This document shows positions 42,629 through 50,980 of a DNA stretch of 64,000 bases, piece after piece. How positions within the stretch are numbered: position 1 is the first letter of the stretch; every line of letters starts with the position of its first letter. The DNA is from CATQGW01 sp965262235. Its GTDB lineage: Bacteria > Chloroflexota > Dehalococcoidia > Bin125. The notes below the pieces were generated by a model, which saw only the letters and a program-made list of their open reading frames with translations, was not told where the DNA came from and did no database searches. Both the position numbers and the translations under genes were made by a program. The DNA lies in assembly GCA_965262235.1 (NCBI GenBank), contig OZ253504.1, forward strand, positions 1,488,001 through 1,552,000, written 5' to 3'.

Positions 42629-44092
42629 ATGACCCTCGCAAGCACAGAATCCGCCTCGGCCGCCGTTCGCGCGCGCCTCGACCACCCGATCATCGACGGC
42701 GATTCGCACATCGTGGAGTTCGCGCCGGCCTATTTCGACTACCTCAAGGCCGAGGGCGGCTCGGAGCTGGTCGACCGCTGGCGCAAATCGAGCGTCAGCG
42801 GCGCGTGGGCGCGAATGAGCTGGGACGAGCGGCGCCACGCGCGTCCGACCATCCCGCCGTGGTGGGCGCTGCCCACCCAGAACACGCTCGACCGCTCAAC
42901 GGCGATGCTGCCGCGGCTGCTGCACGAGCGGATGGACGAAGTCGGGATGGACTTCGTCGTGCTCTACCCCACGATCGGGCTGGGCTTCCCGCACATCTAC
43001 GACGACGAGCTGCGGCAGGCGGCCTGCCGAGCGTTCAACAACTTCACCGCCGACCACTACGGCGAGTTCTCCGACCGCATGACGGTGGCCGCGGTGATCC
43101 CGCTGCACACGCCCGAGGAGGGCCTGGCCGAGCTCGAGCACGCGCAGTCCCTCGGCCTCAAGGTGGCGCAGATTCCCGCCTTCGTGCGGCGGCCCGTCCC
43201 CGCGATCGCGGAGCAGTACCCCGAGCTGGCGCAGCGCGTGACCTGGCTCGACTCGTTCGGAATCGACAGCGACCACGACTACGACCCATTCTGGCAGCGC
43301 TGCATCGACCTCGGCTTCGCCGTCGCCTCGCACTCGGCGGGGATGGGCTTCAGCGACCGCGCCTCGATCTCGAACTACATGTACAACCACATGGGTCACT
43401 TCGCCGCGGCCGGCGAGGTGCTGTGCAAGTCACTGCTGATGGGCGGCGTGACGACGCGCTTCCCCGAGCTGCGCGTGGCGCTGCTCGAGGGCGGCGTCGC
43501 GCACGGCGTGCGGCTCTACGCCGACATCATCGCGCGCTGGGAGAAGCGCAGCCCCCAATTCCTTGAGCGCCTCGACCCGACCAACATCGACATCGAGCTC
43601 GCGCAGGATCTGTTCGGCCGCTACGGCGGCGAGCTGACCGAGGGCAAGCTCGACGACCTGGCCAAGACGCTCGGGATGATGGGGCCGGAGATCGACCCGG
43701 CCGTCAAGGACAACTTCGCGGCGATGAACATCGAGCGGGCCGAGGACTTCTACGACCGCTTCGTGCCCTCGTTCTTCTTCGGCTGCGAGGCCGACGACCC
43801 GATCACGGCCTGGGCGTTCAACGATCAGGTCAATCCGTTCAACGCGAAGATTCGCGCGATCATGAGCACCGACCTCGGTCACTGGGACGTGCCCGACATG
43901 TCCGCGGCGGTGGCCGAGGCCTACGAGCCGGTCGAAGCCGGCGTCTTCAGCCCCGACGATTTCCGCGACTTCGCGTTCACCAACCAGCTGCGGCTCTACG
44001 CCGGCCCCAACCCCGACTTCTTCAAGGGCACGATCGTCGAGGACGCAGCGACCCAAGCGCTCGCTGTGGAAGCAGCGAGCAACGGAACGTAG
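42629..44092 (+). CDS. Amidohydrolase-2 family (TIM-barrel metal-dependent hydrolase)
   Basis: A 487-residue amidohydrolase of the ACMSD-like/amidohydrolase-2 family. It has the N-terminal metal motif IIDGDSHIVE (D-x-H in a variant form), then FVVLYPTIGLGFP, FVASHSAG-like (FAVASHSAGMGF, with the metal His) and the late MSTDLGHWDVPD, whose Asp is the usual proton shuttle. Enzymes of this group hydrolyse or decarboxylate aromatic or cyclic acids; the substrate cannot be told. The ATG at 42629 has GGAG 11 bases upstream. TACCCT (42586-42591) is a possible -10 without a -35. Confidence 0.88.
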   Translation: MTLASTESASAAVRARLDHPIIDGDSHIVEFAPAYFDYLKAEGGSELVDRWRKSSVSGAWARMSWDERRHARPTIPPWWALPTQNTLDRSTAMLPRLLHERMDEVGMDFVVLYPTIGLGFPHIYDDELRQAACRAFNNFTADHYGEFSDRMTVAAVIPLHTPEEGLAELEHAQSLGLKVAQIPAFVRRPVPAIAEQYPELAQRVTWLDSFGIDSDHDYDPFWQRCIDLGFAVASHSAGMGFSDRASISNYMYNHMGHFAAAGEVLCKSLLMGGVTTRFPELRVALLEGGVAHGVRLYADIIARWEKRSPQFLERLDPTNIDIELAQDLFGRYGGELTEGKLDDLAKTLGMMGPEIDPAVKDNFAAMNIERAEDFYDRFVPSFFFGCEADDPITAWAFNDQVNPFNAKIRAIMSTDLGHWDVPDMSAAVAEAYEPVEAGVFSPDDFRDFAFTNQLRLYAGPNPDFFKGTIVEDAATQALAVEAASNGT

Positions 44093-44104
44093 GTCGTCGC
44101 GCGG

Positions 44105-45277
44105 CTACTCGAAGTAGCCCTGCTCTTCGAGCAGCGGCTCGGGCAGCGGGAACTCGATCGGCGAGTTCCAGGCGATCAGGGTCGCGACCGTGCTGATCAT
44201 CACAGCGCCCTGCTCGCCGTCGTCTTGCATCATGCCGTCGGAAACGGTCATGACTGAGTTGAAGGCCGGGACGGCGCCGGTCTCGCGATCGATCCAGACC
44301 ATGAACGACATCGCCTGAATCTCCGGCACCCCTTCGCCGCCGAGCGGCATGCCCAGCCCCGCCGTGTTGGCTCCACTGGCGCTCAGCGCCGCGAGGACCT
44401 CGCCGACGGCATCAGCGTCCACATCGCAGGACACAAGCCAGACCGGCCGACCATCGAGTTCCTCCTCGGTCACGGTTCCGTTGCTGATTTCGGCGCAGAG
44501 CAGCGGCGCCTGGGCCGAGATCGCGTCCGTGATTTCGTCGCCCAGGCCGCCACCGAGAGCCATCACCTGGGAGATGTCGAAGCCCTCTTCGGGGACGCGC
44601 ACCCAGCCCTCGGATTCGGGCGGCGCCATAAAGATGCCGTCTTCGTTGACCAGGACCTTCAGGACGAACAGGGGTGGCGGCGCGTCGGCGCCGGCATCGC
44701 CCTCGCTGCTCTCGTCTCCGCCGCCTTCGCCCTCGCCGCCTTCGTCGGCGAAATCCTCGGCCATGCCGGCGAAGAAGTTCGGCAGCTCGGTCTCCATGTA
44801 CATGCGCAGCGGCTCAAGCTGCATCCACAACTTGACCGTCTGCTGGAAGTTGAGCAGGTCCGACTCGAGCGTGACCACGGAGTGCATCTCCAGCGACGTG
44901 ATCTGTTCGCTCCAGGCTGCGTTCAGGGCGGCGATCTCCGCGAGTTGCGCGAGCAGCTCGGGGTCGGCGCTGGATGCATCGTCCTCCGTCTGTGCGGACC
45001 CGCTGGCCGAATCCGCCGCGGTCTCGTCCTCCTGCTGTCCCTGAGCCTGTGCCGCTGCTTCGGTCTGCTCCGCGTCGGCCTGGGCCGCCGGCTGTTGCGC
45101 GGCCGCGACTTGGGGCTGGGTCTGCACTTGCTGAGTGATCGTGACAGCGGGAGCCTGCTGCGCCGGCTGCTCGGCGATCTGCTGTGCGTCGTCCGGGTCG
45201 TCGGAGCACGCCGCCAGTACCAGCGCCGCCACAACGAACAGTCCGCCTAGCCAACCCAACGCTCGAGATCTCTTCAT
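44105..45277 (-). CDS. Lipoprotein with LppX/LolA-like fold features
   Basis: A 390-residue protein with a lipoprotein signal (LFVVAALVLAACSDD, lipobox LAAC, lipidated Cys near 24). Residues 30-100 are a Gln/Ala/Glu-rich tether and the body from about 110 resembles outer-leaflet lipid-carrier-like folds (LLAQLAEIAALNAAWSEQI, SLEMHSVVTLESD). The end (ATLIAWNSPIEFPLPEP) closely matches the end of the first module of the lipoprotein encoded next door (VDLVRWNQPLAMPVPEP), so they are paralogues. The acidic patch (DEGGEGEGGGDESSEGD) is probably flexible. Function unknown. Confidence 0.8.
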   Translation of the reverse strand: MKRSRALGWLGGLFVVAALVLAACSDDPDDAQQIAEQPAQQAPAVTITQQVQTQPQVAAAQQPAAQADAEQTEAAAQAQGQQEDETAADSASGSAQTEDDASSADPELLAQLAEIAALNAAWSEQITSLEMHSVVTLESDLLNFQQTVKLWMQLEPLRMYMETELPNFFAGMAEDFADEGGEGEGGGDESSEGDAGADAPPPLFVLKVLVNEDGIFMAPPESEGWVRVPEEGFDISQVMALGGGLGDEITDAISAQAPLLCAEISNGTVTEEELDGRPVWLVSCDVDADAVGEVLAALSASGANTAGLGMPLGGEGVPEIQAMSFMVWIDRETGAVPAFNSVMTVSDGMMQDDGEQGAVMISTVATLIAWNSPIEFPLPEPLLEEQGYFE

Positions 45278-45391
45278 CGTCGTCCTCTCCTCGCTGCCCC
45301 CTCCACACTATGCGCGGCTATGAGCATCGGCGGCATCGCCGCGACCCCCGCGGCGCAGTTAACGCCGCGCAGCGGAGGGCGCGCAATCCAA

Positions 45392-46954
45392 TCAATCGGT
45401 CGCAGGCGGATCGATGCGAATATCGTCGTGGGAGATGATCTCGAAGCTCGCTTCGAGCTCGAGCCGGCCCGCCGAGGTGGTCGCGGCCGCGTCGACGGTG
45501 GCGTCGAACAACCGGCCGGTGTTTGGATCCACCCGCACCTTGACGTCGAGGCGATCAACACTCTCGACGCGGAGCGTTGGCTCGACCAAGCCGTCGATCT
45601 GTTCCTCTACCGCGGGGACCACGATCTCTTGCAGGTCGGCCAGCGGTCGACCGCTGAGTTCCGCTTCGAGCCTGACCTCTTCGTGTCCATCCGAGCTGCT
45701 GCTCCCGCCCACCGCGCGCAGGATGCCCTTCAGCAGCGCCAGTGAGAGCGGCAGTTCGTGTTCGGCGAAGAAGGTCTGGTCAAGCCACTCGGCGGCGTTG
45801 GCGTAATCGCCGACGCCGGCCTGCGCGGGCGTGGCGCGGAACCAGTCATCGGGCGTCTCGGCGAGCCAGAGATCATCGCCGATCCAGATCATCCGCACGC
45901 CGTCGCCATCACTGTCGCGGTAGTCCGTCTCAACCGCGCCGACGCTGCCCGCGATGCGGATCTCAAGTGTGATTGAGCGCCGCTCGCCGTTCAGCGTGAC
46001 CGCCGTGCTCTGCCTGTAGTGCACGTCGCGCAGCTCGGCGAGCCAAGCTTCCGCCAACTCCATCGCCTCCCACGCCTGGCGATCACCGAGGCCGGGGCGG
46101 CATCCGGGGCAGGATGCAGCTCCAACCAGTTCCCAGAACTCAGTCTCGCTGACGACCGGTTCGGGGACGGGCATCGCGAGCGGCTGATTCCAGCGCACAA
46201 GGTCGACGGTCGAGGCGATCGTCGTCACCTGTTCCGAGCCCGACTGAGTGATGACCTGCGTCGTCTCGATCCGCAGCGGTGCGCCGCTGTCACGGTCGAT
46301 CCAGAGACGCACGCGGGCGGAATCGGGCGTCAGAACCGTAGCGACCGTTGGCGCTCCGTTTAGCCCTGTCGCGATGCGTGAGACAAGATCGGGGAATCTG
46401 GTCAGCTCTTCGCGGCCGAAGCGGTACTCAACCACCCAGACGCTGCGACCATCCCAGGAGGTGCGCTCCGAGCTCACATCGGCGAGCTGCGTCCAGCTCG
46501 CTGTGGCGATGCCGGCGGGCTCGATCACACCGTAGATGTCGCGCGAGGCGATGGTCAGCGGGCGTTGCGCCCACCCCTCGATGCTCTGCCAACGAGCGAA
46601 TGCGAAGCCGTGTTGCACGAGCGTCTCATAGCGCCACGGTGGCCGCTCGGGGCTTTCGTTGTCCGGGAGCTGGACCGAGAAGTAGAACGCGTCGGCGGTG
46701 ATCAGGGCGGCTGCCGTCACTTCGGTCGTGGGTTGGTCTCCGTGGGGATCTTCATGGCTGACAGTGGAACTGATCTCAAGCTGAACGGATTCGACGCTGT
46801 TCAGCCACATCTGCAGCTTGGCGGCGGCCTGTTCGACTTCCGTACCCTGCGCGGGCGGTTCGGCGGCCGGCGCAGTCGGCAGCGAATCGCTGCAGGCGAT
46901 GCCGACCAGCAGCGCGGCGGCGATCAGCGTCGGAAAGAACCACAGAATGCGCAT
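45392..46954 (-). other. Lipoprotein module inside the fused frame, with its own possible start
   Basis: ATG at 46954 begins MRILWFFPTLIAAALLVGIA, a lipoprotein signal ending in Cys (IACSDS), with GGAAGG 8 bases upstream. Its 520 residues contain two modules in tandem: 45-280, ending VDLVRWNQPLAMPVPEP, and 300-520. The first is a paralogue of the lipoprotein at 44105-45277. The second has strands such as SITLEIRIAG and EVRLEAELSG. I consider this a separate translation unit that happens to be in frame with the upstream enzyme gene. Confidence 0.75.
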
Positions 46955-48574
46955 CGAGGCGCCCTTCCGCCTGCCGAGCGATCGTGTCCGCTCGTTCGGC
47001 GGGTACGCGGCCTGCGGGTGGTACGGGAACGGGCTGGGACCGAGCTGCGTGCGCAGGATCGTCTGGGCTTCCTCGACGAATTCGCAGGCCAGGGGACGCG
47101 TGTCGGCCGGGTCAATGATGTCCTGGCCGGTCGCCTCCGCCGTGCGGAACGGTGAGGCGACGCTGTGCAGGCGCTGCTCGATCTCCTGGAGCTTCGCCTC
47201 GGGGTCGGCGGCGCTGTCGATCTCGCGGCGATATGCCGCGTAGGTACCGCCCTGAATCGGCATCGAACCCCAGCGGCCCGAGGGCCAGGCGTAACGCTGG
47301 AACATCCCAGTCGGGCGATGCTGGCACTGGCCGGCGACGCCGAAGACGCGGCCCATCACGACCGTCAGCCAGGGCATCCGGCTCTCGCAGGTCGCCATCA
47401 CCAACCGCGCGCCGGCGCGCTCGATGCCGCGCTTCTCTGACTCCAGGCCAACCATGAAGCCCGGCTCGTCGGCCAGCGTGATCAGCGGCAGGTGGAACAT
47501 GTCACAGAGCTGCAGCAGCCGAATCACCTTGTCGCCGGCGGCGACATCGGTCGAGCCGCCCTGGAACATCGGGTTGTTCGCCATGATCCCGACCGAGTAC
47601 CCGTTCATCCGCGCCAGCCCGGTGATCCGCGCACGGCCGTAGAACGGCGCGACCTCGAAGAACGAGCCCTGGTCGACGATCGATTCGATCGCCTTGTGAC
47701 CGTCGTAGGCGCGGCGTGGGTCGCGCGGCACCAGCCGGCGCAGCCGCTCGTCGCGGCGGTTCGGGTCGTCGGTCGGCTCGATGCGCGGCGCCATCTCATA
47801 GACGTTCGGCGGCAGATAGCTGAGCCACTGGCGGATCTGGCGGAAGGCGTCCTCCTCGGTCTCGGCGAGGTTGTCGACCGAGCCGCTCTGGTGAACGTGG
47901 ATGCGCTCGTCGCCGAGGTCTTCCTTGGTGATGTCGTAGCCCAGCGCCTGGCGCACTACCGGCGGCCCGCCGGGGAAGAGCTGGCTGATGCCCTTGACCA
48001 TCAGCGTGAAGTGGGACATGCAGGCGGCGACGGCGGGCAGGCCGGCGACGGAGCCCATCAGGGCGGAGACGACCGGCACCACGCGCAGCAGGTCGGTGTC
48101 GATCGTGGAGCTGACGTTGCCGTCGGGCAGGTAGGTGCGGCCCATCTCCTCGAAGCCGCGCACACTGCCGCCCGCGGAATCAAGCATCCGCACGTAGGGC
48201 AGGCGCCACTGCAGCGCACGCTGGTTGGAGGACAGCTCGCGGCCGAGGCTGCCGCTGCTCGAGCCGCTGCCCGAGCCGCCGCGCACGGTGAAGTCGCCGG
48301 CGCTGACGATGATCTTGCGGCCGTCGACCTTGCAGAAGCCGTCCATCGACCCCTTCGGCGTGAAGGCCACAATCGAGCCTTCGTCGTCGTAGGTGCCGCT
48401 GCCGACCAGGCCCATGAACTCGCGGAAGCTGCCGGGGTCGGCGAGGCCGTCGACGCGCTCGTTGACAAGCAGCTTGCCGCGTCGGCGTTGACGCTCAACG
48501 CCCTCGGGACCGCCGCGCCCCTTGGCCATCTCGTAGCGCAGCTTCAGTTCGTCGAGTTCGGGTTCCCAGTTCAT
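45392..48574 (-). CDS. Acyl-CoA carboxylase carboxyltransferase fused in frame to a lipoprotein
   Basis: One uninterrupted 1060-residue frame. Residues about 1-520 are a biotin-dependent carboxyltransferase of the propionyl/methylcrotonyl-CoA type (YEMAKGRGGPEGVERQRRRG, VSAGDFTVRGGSGSGSSSGS, ADEPGFMVG, MGRVFGVAGQ), probably acting on a short acyl-CoA. It ends at the family's usual place (LRTQLGPSPFPYHP). After about 20 more residues a complete lipoprotein begins (see 45392-46954). A cytoplasmic enzyme and an exported lipoprotein make no sense as one protein. Either a stop codon was lost, the two are translated separately from an internal start, or the sequence has an error. Confidence 0.85.
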   Translation of the reverse strand: MNWEPELDELKLRYEMAKGRGGPEGVERQRRRGKLLVNERVDGLADPGSFREFMGLVGSGTYDDEGSIVAFTPKGSMDGFCKVDGRKIIVSAGDFTVRGGSGSGSSSGSLGRELSSNQRALQWRLPYVRMLDSAGGSVRGFEEMGRTYLPDGNVSSTIDTDLLRVVPVVSALMGSVAGLPAVAACMSHFTLMVKGISQLFPGGPPVVRQALGYDITKEDLGDERIHVHQSGSVDNLAETEEDAFRQIRQWLSYLPPNVYEMAPRIEPTDDPNRRDERLRRLVPRDPRRAYDGHKAIESIVDQGSFFEVAPFYGRARITGLARMNGYSVGIMANNPMFQGGSTDVAAGDKVIRLLQLCDMFHLPLITLADEPGFMVGLESEKRGIERAGARLVMATCESRMPWLTVVMGRVFGVAGQCQHRPTGMFQRYAWPSGRWGSMPIQGGTYAAYRREIDSAADPEAKLQEIEQRLHSVASPFRTAEATGQDIIDPADTRPLACEFVEEAQTILRTQLGPSPFPYHPQAAYPPNERTRSLGRRKGASMRILWFFPTLIAAALLVGIACSDSLPTAPAAEPPAQGTEVEQAAAKLQMWLNSVESVQLEISSTVSHEDPHGDQPTTEVTAAALITADAFYFSVQLPDNESPERPPWRYETLVQHGFAFARWQSIEGWAQRPLTIASRDIYGVIEPAGIATASWTQLADVSSERTSWDGRSVWVVEYRFGREELTRFPDLVSRIATGLNGAPTVATVLTPDSARVRLWIDRDSGAPLRIETTQVITQSGSEQVTTIASTVDLVRWNQPLAMPVPEPVVSETEFWELVGAASCPGCRPGLGDRQAWEAMELAEAWLAELRDVHYRQSTAVTLNGERRSITLEIRIAGSVGAVETDYRDSDGDGVRMIWIGDDLWLAETPDDWFRATPAQAGVGDYANAAEWLDQTFFAEHELPLSLALLKGILRAVGGSSSSDGHEEVRLEAELSGRPLADLQEIVVPAVEEQIDGLVEPTLRVESVDRLDVKVRVDPNTGRLFDATVDAAATTSAGRLELEASFEIISHDDIRIDPPATD

Positions 48575-48678
48575 GGATGTGCCTGCTTCGGTTCGGTGCG
48601 TTGAACGCTGACGGGCGCTCTGTCACGCCCAGTGGCGCGGATCGGTGCGCATCGCAGCGTCAGAGTGATGTCCGCAGG

Positions 48679-49203
48679 CTATTGGACGCCCGCCGGCGAG
48701 ATTCGTAGCCGCGCGACTGCGGCGGCGGCGCGATCGCGTATCTCGGCCGGCTCGCTCCAGGTGGGATCGAGCGCGGCTCGCAGATCGAGCGCGGTGGCGC
48801 CAATCTCCAGCTCCTCCTCGGCGAGCGAGCACAGCGCAGTGGCGAAGCTGATCGGCGTCGGCGTCACCGCATGGCGCGTCAGCGTGTACCAGACAGCGGC
48901 GAGGTCATCCGCGGTCGCCGTCATCAGCAGCTCTTCCGTGACGGCGCGATGGCGCACCAGCGCGTAGAGCAGATCGGCGAGGCTGCTCGGCTCCGGCAGC
49001 TGTGGCAACGGCAGCTCGCGTGGCCAGACCCACCATCGCTCACGGCTGCAGGAGCGCATTGCGCACGCTTGCAGCGTGGTGAGCTCACCGGTCGCGACCG
49101 CAGCCCGTCGATTCAGGAGTTCGATCGGGGCGCCGGCGAGCGCCTGTGTGAGCGTCCGCCGCGTCAGCAGCAGCGCGTAGCCGTAGGCCTCGGGATCGGA
49201 CAC
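48679..49203 (-). CDS. Protein of unknown function
   Basis: A 174-residue protein starting at GTG (49203), which I do not recognise. It is helical and Leu/Ala/Arg-rich, with LADLLYALVRHRAVTEELLM and LDLRAALDPTWSEPAEIRDR as characteristic parts and no signal peptide. Codon use is like its neighbours and no longer frame explains the region better, so it is probably a real gene. It sits between dapA and the carboxyltransferase gene on the same strand, 60 bases behind dapA; no functional link is evident. Confidence 0.55.
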   Translation of the reverse strand: MSDPEAYGYALLLTRRTLTQALAGAPIELLNRRAAVATGELTTLQACAMRSCSRERWWVWPRELPLPQLPEPSSLADLLYALVRHRAVTEELLMTATADDLAAVWYTLTRHAVTPTPISFATALCSLAEEELEIGATALDLRAALDPTWSEPAEIRDRAAAAVARLRISPAGVQ

Positions 49204-49263
49204 AGCGTGCCTGGTCGGGGTGTTCAGCGGCGTTCGGAAATGGTCAGCGGTGTGCAGCGCAGG

Positions 49264-50184
49264 TCAGCTTGGTTGGACGAGGTCAACCTCGATGTTCGCG
49301 AGCACGCCGCGAATCTGTTCCTTGATCGCATCGTCAGGCTCGACCAGCGGCGGTCGCGGCGGGCCGACGCGGAAGCCGACTTCGTTGAGCGCCCACTTGA
49401 CCGGCACGGGATTGCCGACCAGGAACATCGCTTTCACCAGCGGCGCGAGCCGCACCTGGAGTTCGCCCGCCTTCGCAGTATCGCCGGCCTCCCAGGCGTC
49501 GTACATCGCCCTGATCTGGCCGCTGACCAGATGGGAGAGGACGCTGACGGCGCCGTAGCCGCCCATCGCCAGGATTGCCAGGTTGTCGCCGTCGTTGCCG
49601 CTCCAGACGCGCAGGTGCTTGGGTGCGGTGCGGATGATCTCGGCGATCTGCTCGAGGTCGCCCGAAGCTTCCTTGACGCCGTTGATATTGGGGCAATCTT
49701 CGGCGAGCCGCACAGTGGTCGCGGCGCTCATGTTCGAGCCGGTACGGCCGGGCACGTTGTAGAGCATGACCGGCGTGTCGACGGCCTCGGCGACAGCCCG
49801 GAAGTGTTGGTAGAGGCCCTCCTGCGAGGGCTTGTTGTAGTAGGGCACGACCTGCAGCAGGCCATCAACGCCGATCTTCGCGGCCTGCTCCGAAGCCTCG
49901 ATCGCCGTCGCGGTGCTGTTGGAGCCCGTCCCGGCGATCAGCGTCGCGCCGAGGTCGTGAACGACGGGCAGCAGCTCGCGGAACAGCACACGCTCTTCCT
50001 CGTGGCTGAGCGTCGGTGATTCGCCGGTCGTGCCGGCCACGACGACGCCCTCGGAGCCGCTCTGGATCAGCGCGGAGGCTAGGGTCTGCGCCTGTTCAAC
50101 GTCGATCGCGCCGTCTTCGCGCATCGGCGTGACCATGGCGGTGTAGAGGCGTCCCCAGTTGCTCGCGTCGTTCGTGTCGGTCAT
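49264..50184 (-). CDS. dapA: 4-hydroxy-tetrahydrodipicolinate synthase
   Basis: DapA condenses pyruvate with aspartate semialdehyde in lysine/diaminopimelate synthesis. The 306-residue TIM barrel has GTTGESPTLS (T52-T53), the catalytic Tyr in YNVPGRTG (Y142), R147 and the Schiff-base Lys in GVKEASGD (K171), so the site is complete. It begins MTDTNDASNWGRLYTAMVTP. Asd, which makes its substrate, and DapB, which uses its product, lie further along on the same strand, separated by the divergent toxin-antitoxin-like pair. Confidence 0.97.
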   Translation of the reverse strand: MTDTNDASNWGRLYTAMVTPMREDGAIDVEQAQTLASALIQSGSEGVVVAGTTGESPTLSHEEERVLFRELLPVVHDLGATLIAGTGSNSTATAIEASEQAAKIGVDGLLQVVPYYNKPSQEGLYQHFRAVAEAVDTPVMLYNVPGRTGSNMSAATTVRLAEDCPNINGVKEASGDLEQIAEIIRTAPKHLRVWSGNDGDNLAILAMGGYGAVSVLSHLVSGQIRAMYDAWEAGDTAKAGELQVRLAPLVKAMFLVGNPVPVKWALNEVGFRVGPPRPPLVEPDDAIKEQIRGVLANIEVDLVQPS

Positions 50185-50276
50185 GCTGCGGGCCTTCCAT
50201 CGGTCTCAGTCTGATGCTCAAGGCTACAAGGTTGCGCGCACGAATTCGGTAAGCTGAGCACCGTGGGAGACCGATC

Positions 50277-50702
50277 ATGACGACGGAATCGACCAAGCCG
50301 CAGCGGATCGTGGCCGAAGGCGAGCCAATGCCTGACCTGCTGGAGCAGTTGGACGAGCTGTTGCTCGAGACGCGCCGCGAGCTGACGCCGCTGAACGAGT
50401 TCTACGAGAAGCTGCACGTCATCGAGAGCGAGGCCTGCCGTCGTGTGGGCGAACCGCCGCCAGCCCGACCCAGGGTAGTGCTCAACCCACCGGACCCTCC
50501 TGGCTCGGGCGGTCTCGACTCGCCTGAAGAGGACGCCGCCGAGATCTTCTTTCTCGTGCGGCGGATGGCCGAGAATCCACCGAGACCGACTCACTATTTG
50601 ACGAACGATGAATTCTGGGCCGAATTCGAAGACGAGATCGGACCGTACGATCCCGACGATCAGACCGACCCTGGGCCGGGGTGGGTCACCGAATCCCCTT
50701 GA
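50277..50702 (+). CDS. Putative antitoxin partner of the downstream RelE/ParE-like toxin
   Basis: A 141-residue acidic protein of unknown family. It starts MTTESTKPQRIVAEGEPMPD (GGGAG precedes the ATG) and has a helical N-terminal part (DLLEQLDELLLETRRELT), a Pro-rich middle, and an acidic C-terminal part (AEFEDEIGPYDPDDQTD). It is longer than typical antitoxins. Its stop codon overlaps a TTG start of the next gene (TTGA), the coupling typical of toxin-antitoxin pairs. It lies on the opposite strand between dapA and asd. The role is inferred from context. Confidence 0.55.
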   Translation: MTTESTKPQRIVAEGEPMPDLLEQLDELLLETRRELTPLNEFYEKLHVIESEACRRVGEPPPARPRVVLNPPDPPGSGGLDSPEEDAAEIFFLVRRMAENPPRPTHYLTNDEFWAEFEDEIGPYDPDDQTDPGPGWVTESP

Positions 50703-50980
50703 GACGACGCGTCATCTGGCCCGACCCCATGCTCGCACGGTTGCGGCATCTCCCGCCGACGACGAAGCAGCGCCTGCGAAGCGCTACAAAACAGATCGAC
50801 ACCCTTTGGCGGACGCACGTCAAACCGATGGATTACGAACGGGAGCTGTATACGCTTCGAGTGCATGACTGGCGCGTGATTCTCAACCCACTCCCCGAGC
50901 CAGGCGCATACGAAGTCGAGAACTTCGGGCCGCGTCCAGAGGTGTACGCCAACTACCCGCGGATGTCGCAGCGCGACTAG
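50699..50980 (+). CDS. RelE/ParE-like toxin
   Basis: A 93-residue basic protein. Reading from the TTG at 50699, it begins RRRVIWPDPMLARLRHLPP and continues with RLRSATKQIDTL, YTLRVHDWRVILN and ENFGPRPEVYANY. This is the RelE/ParE layout: a first strand, two helices, then the strand LRVxDxRVI and a terminal strand with an Arg/Tyr. An upstream GTG at 50681 would add six residues. The last 4 bases overlap the stop of the convergent asd. Such toxins cleave mRNA or inhibit gyrase; which one is not clear here. Confidence 0.6.
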   Translation: MRRRVIWPDPMLARLRHLPPTTKQRLRSATKQIDTLWRTHVKPMDYERELYTLRVHDWRVILNPLPEPGAYEVENFGPRPEVYANYPRMSQRD

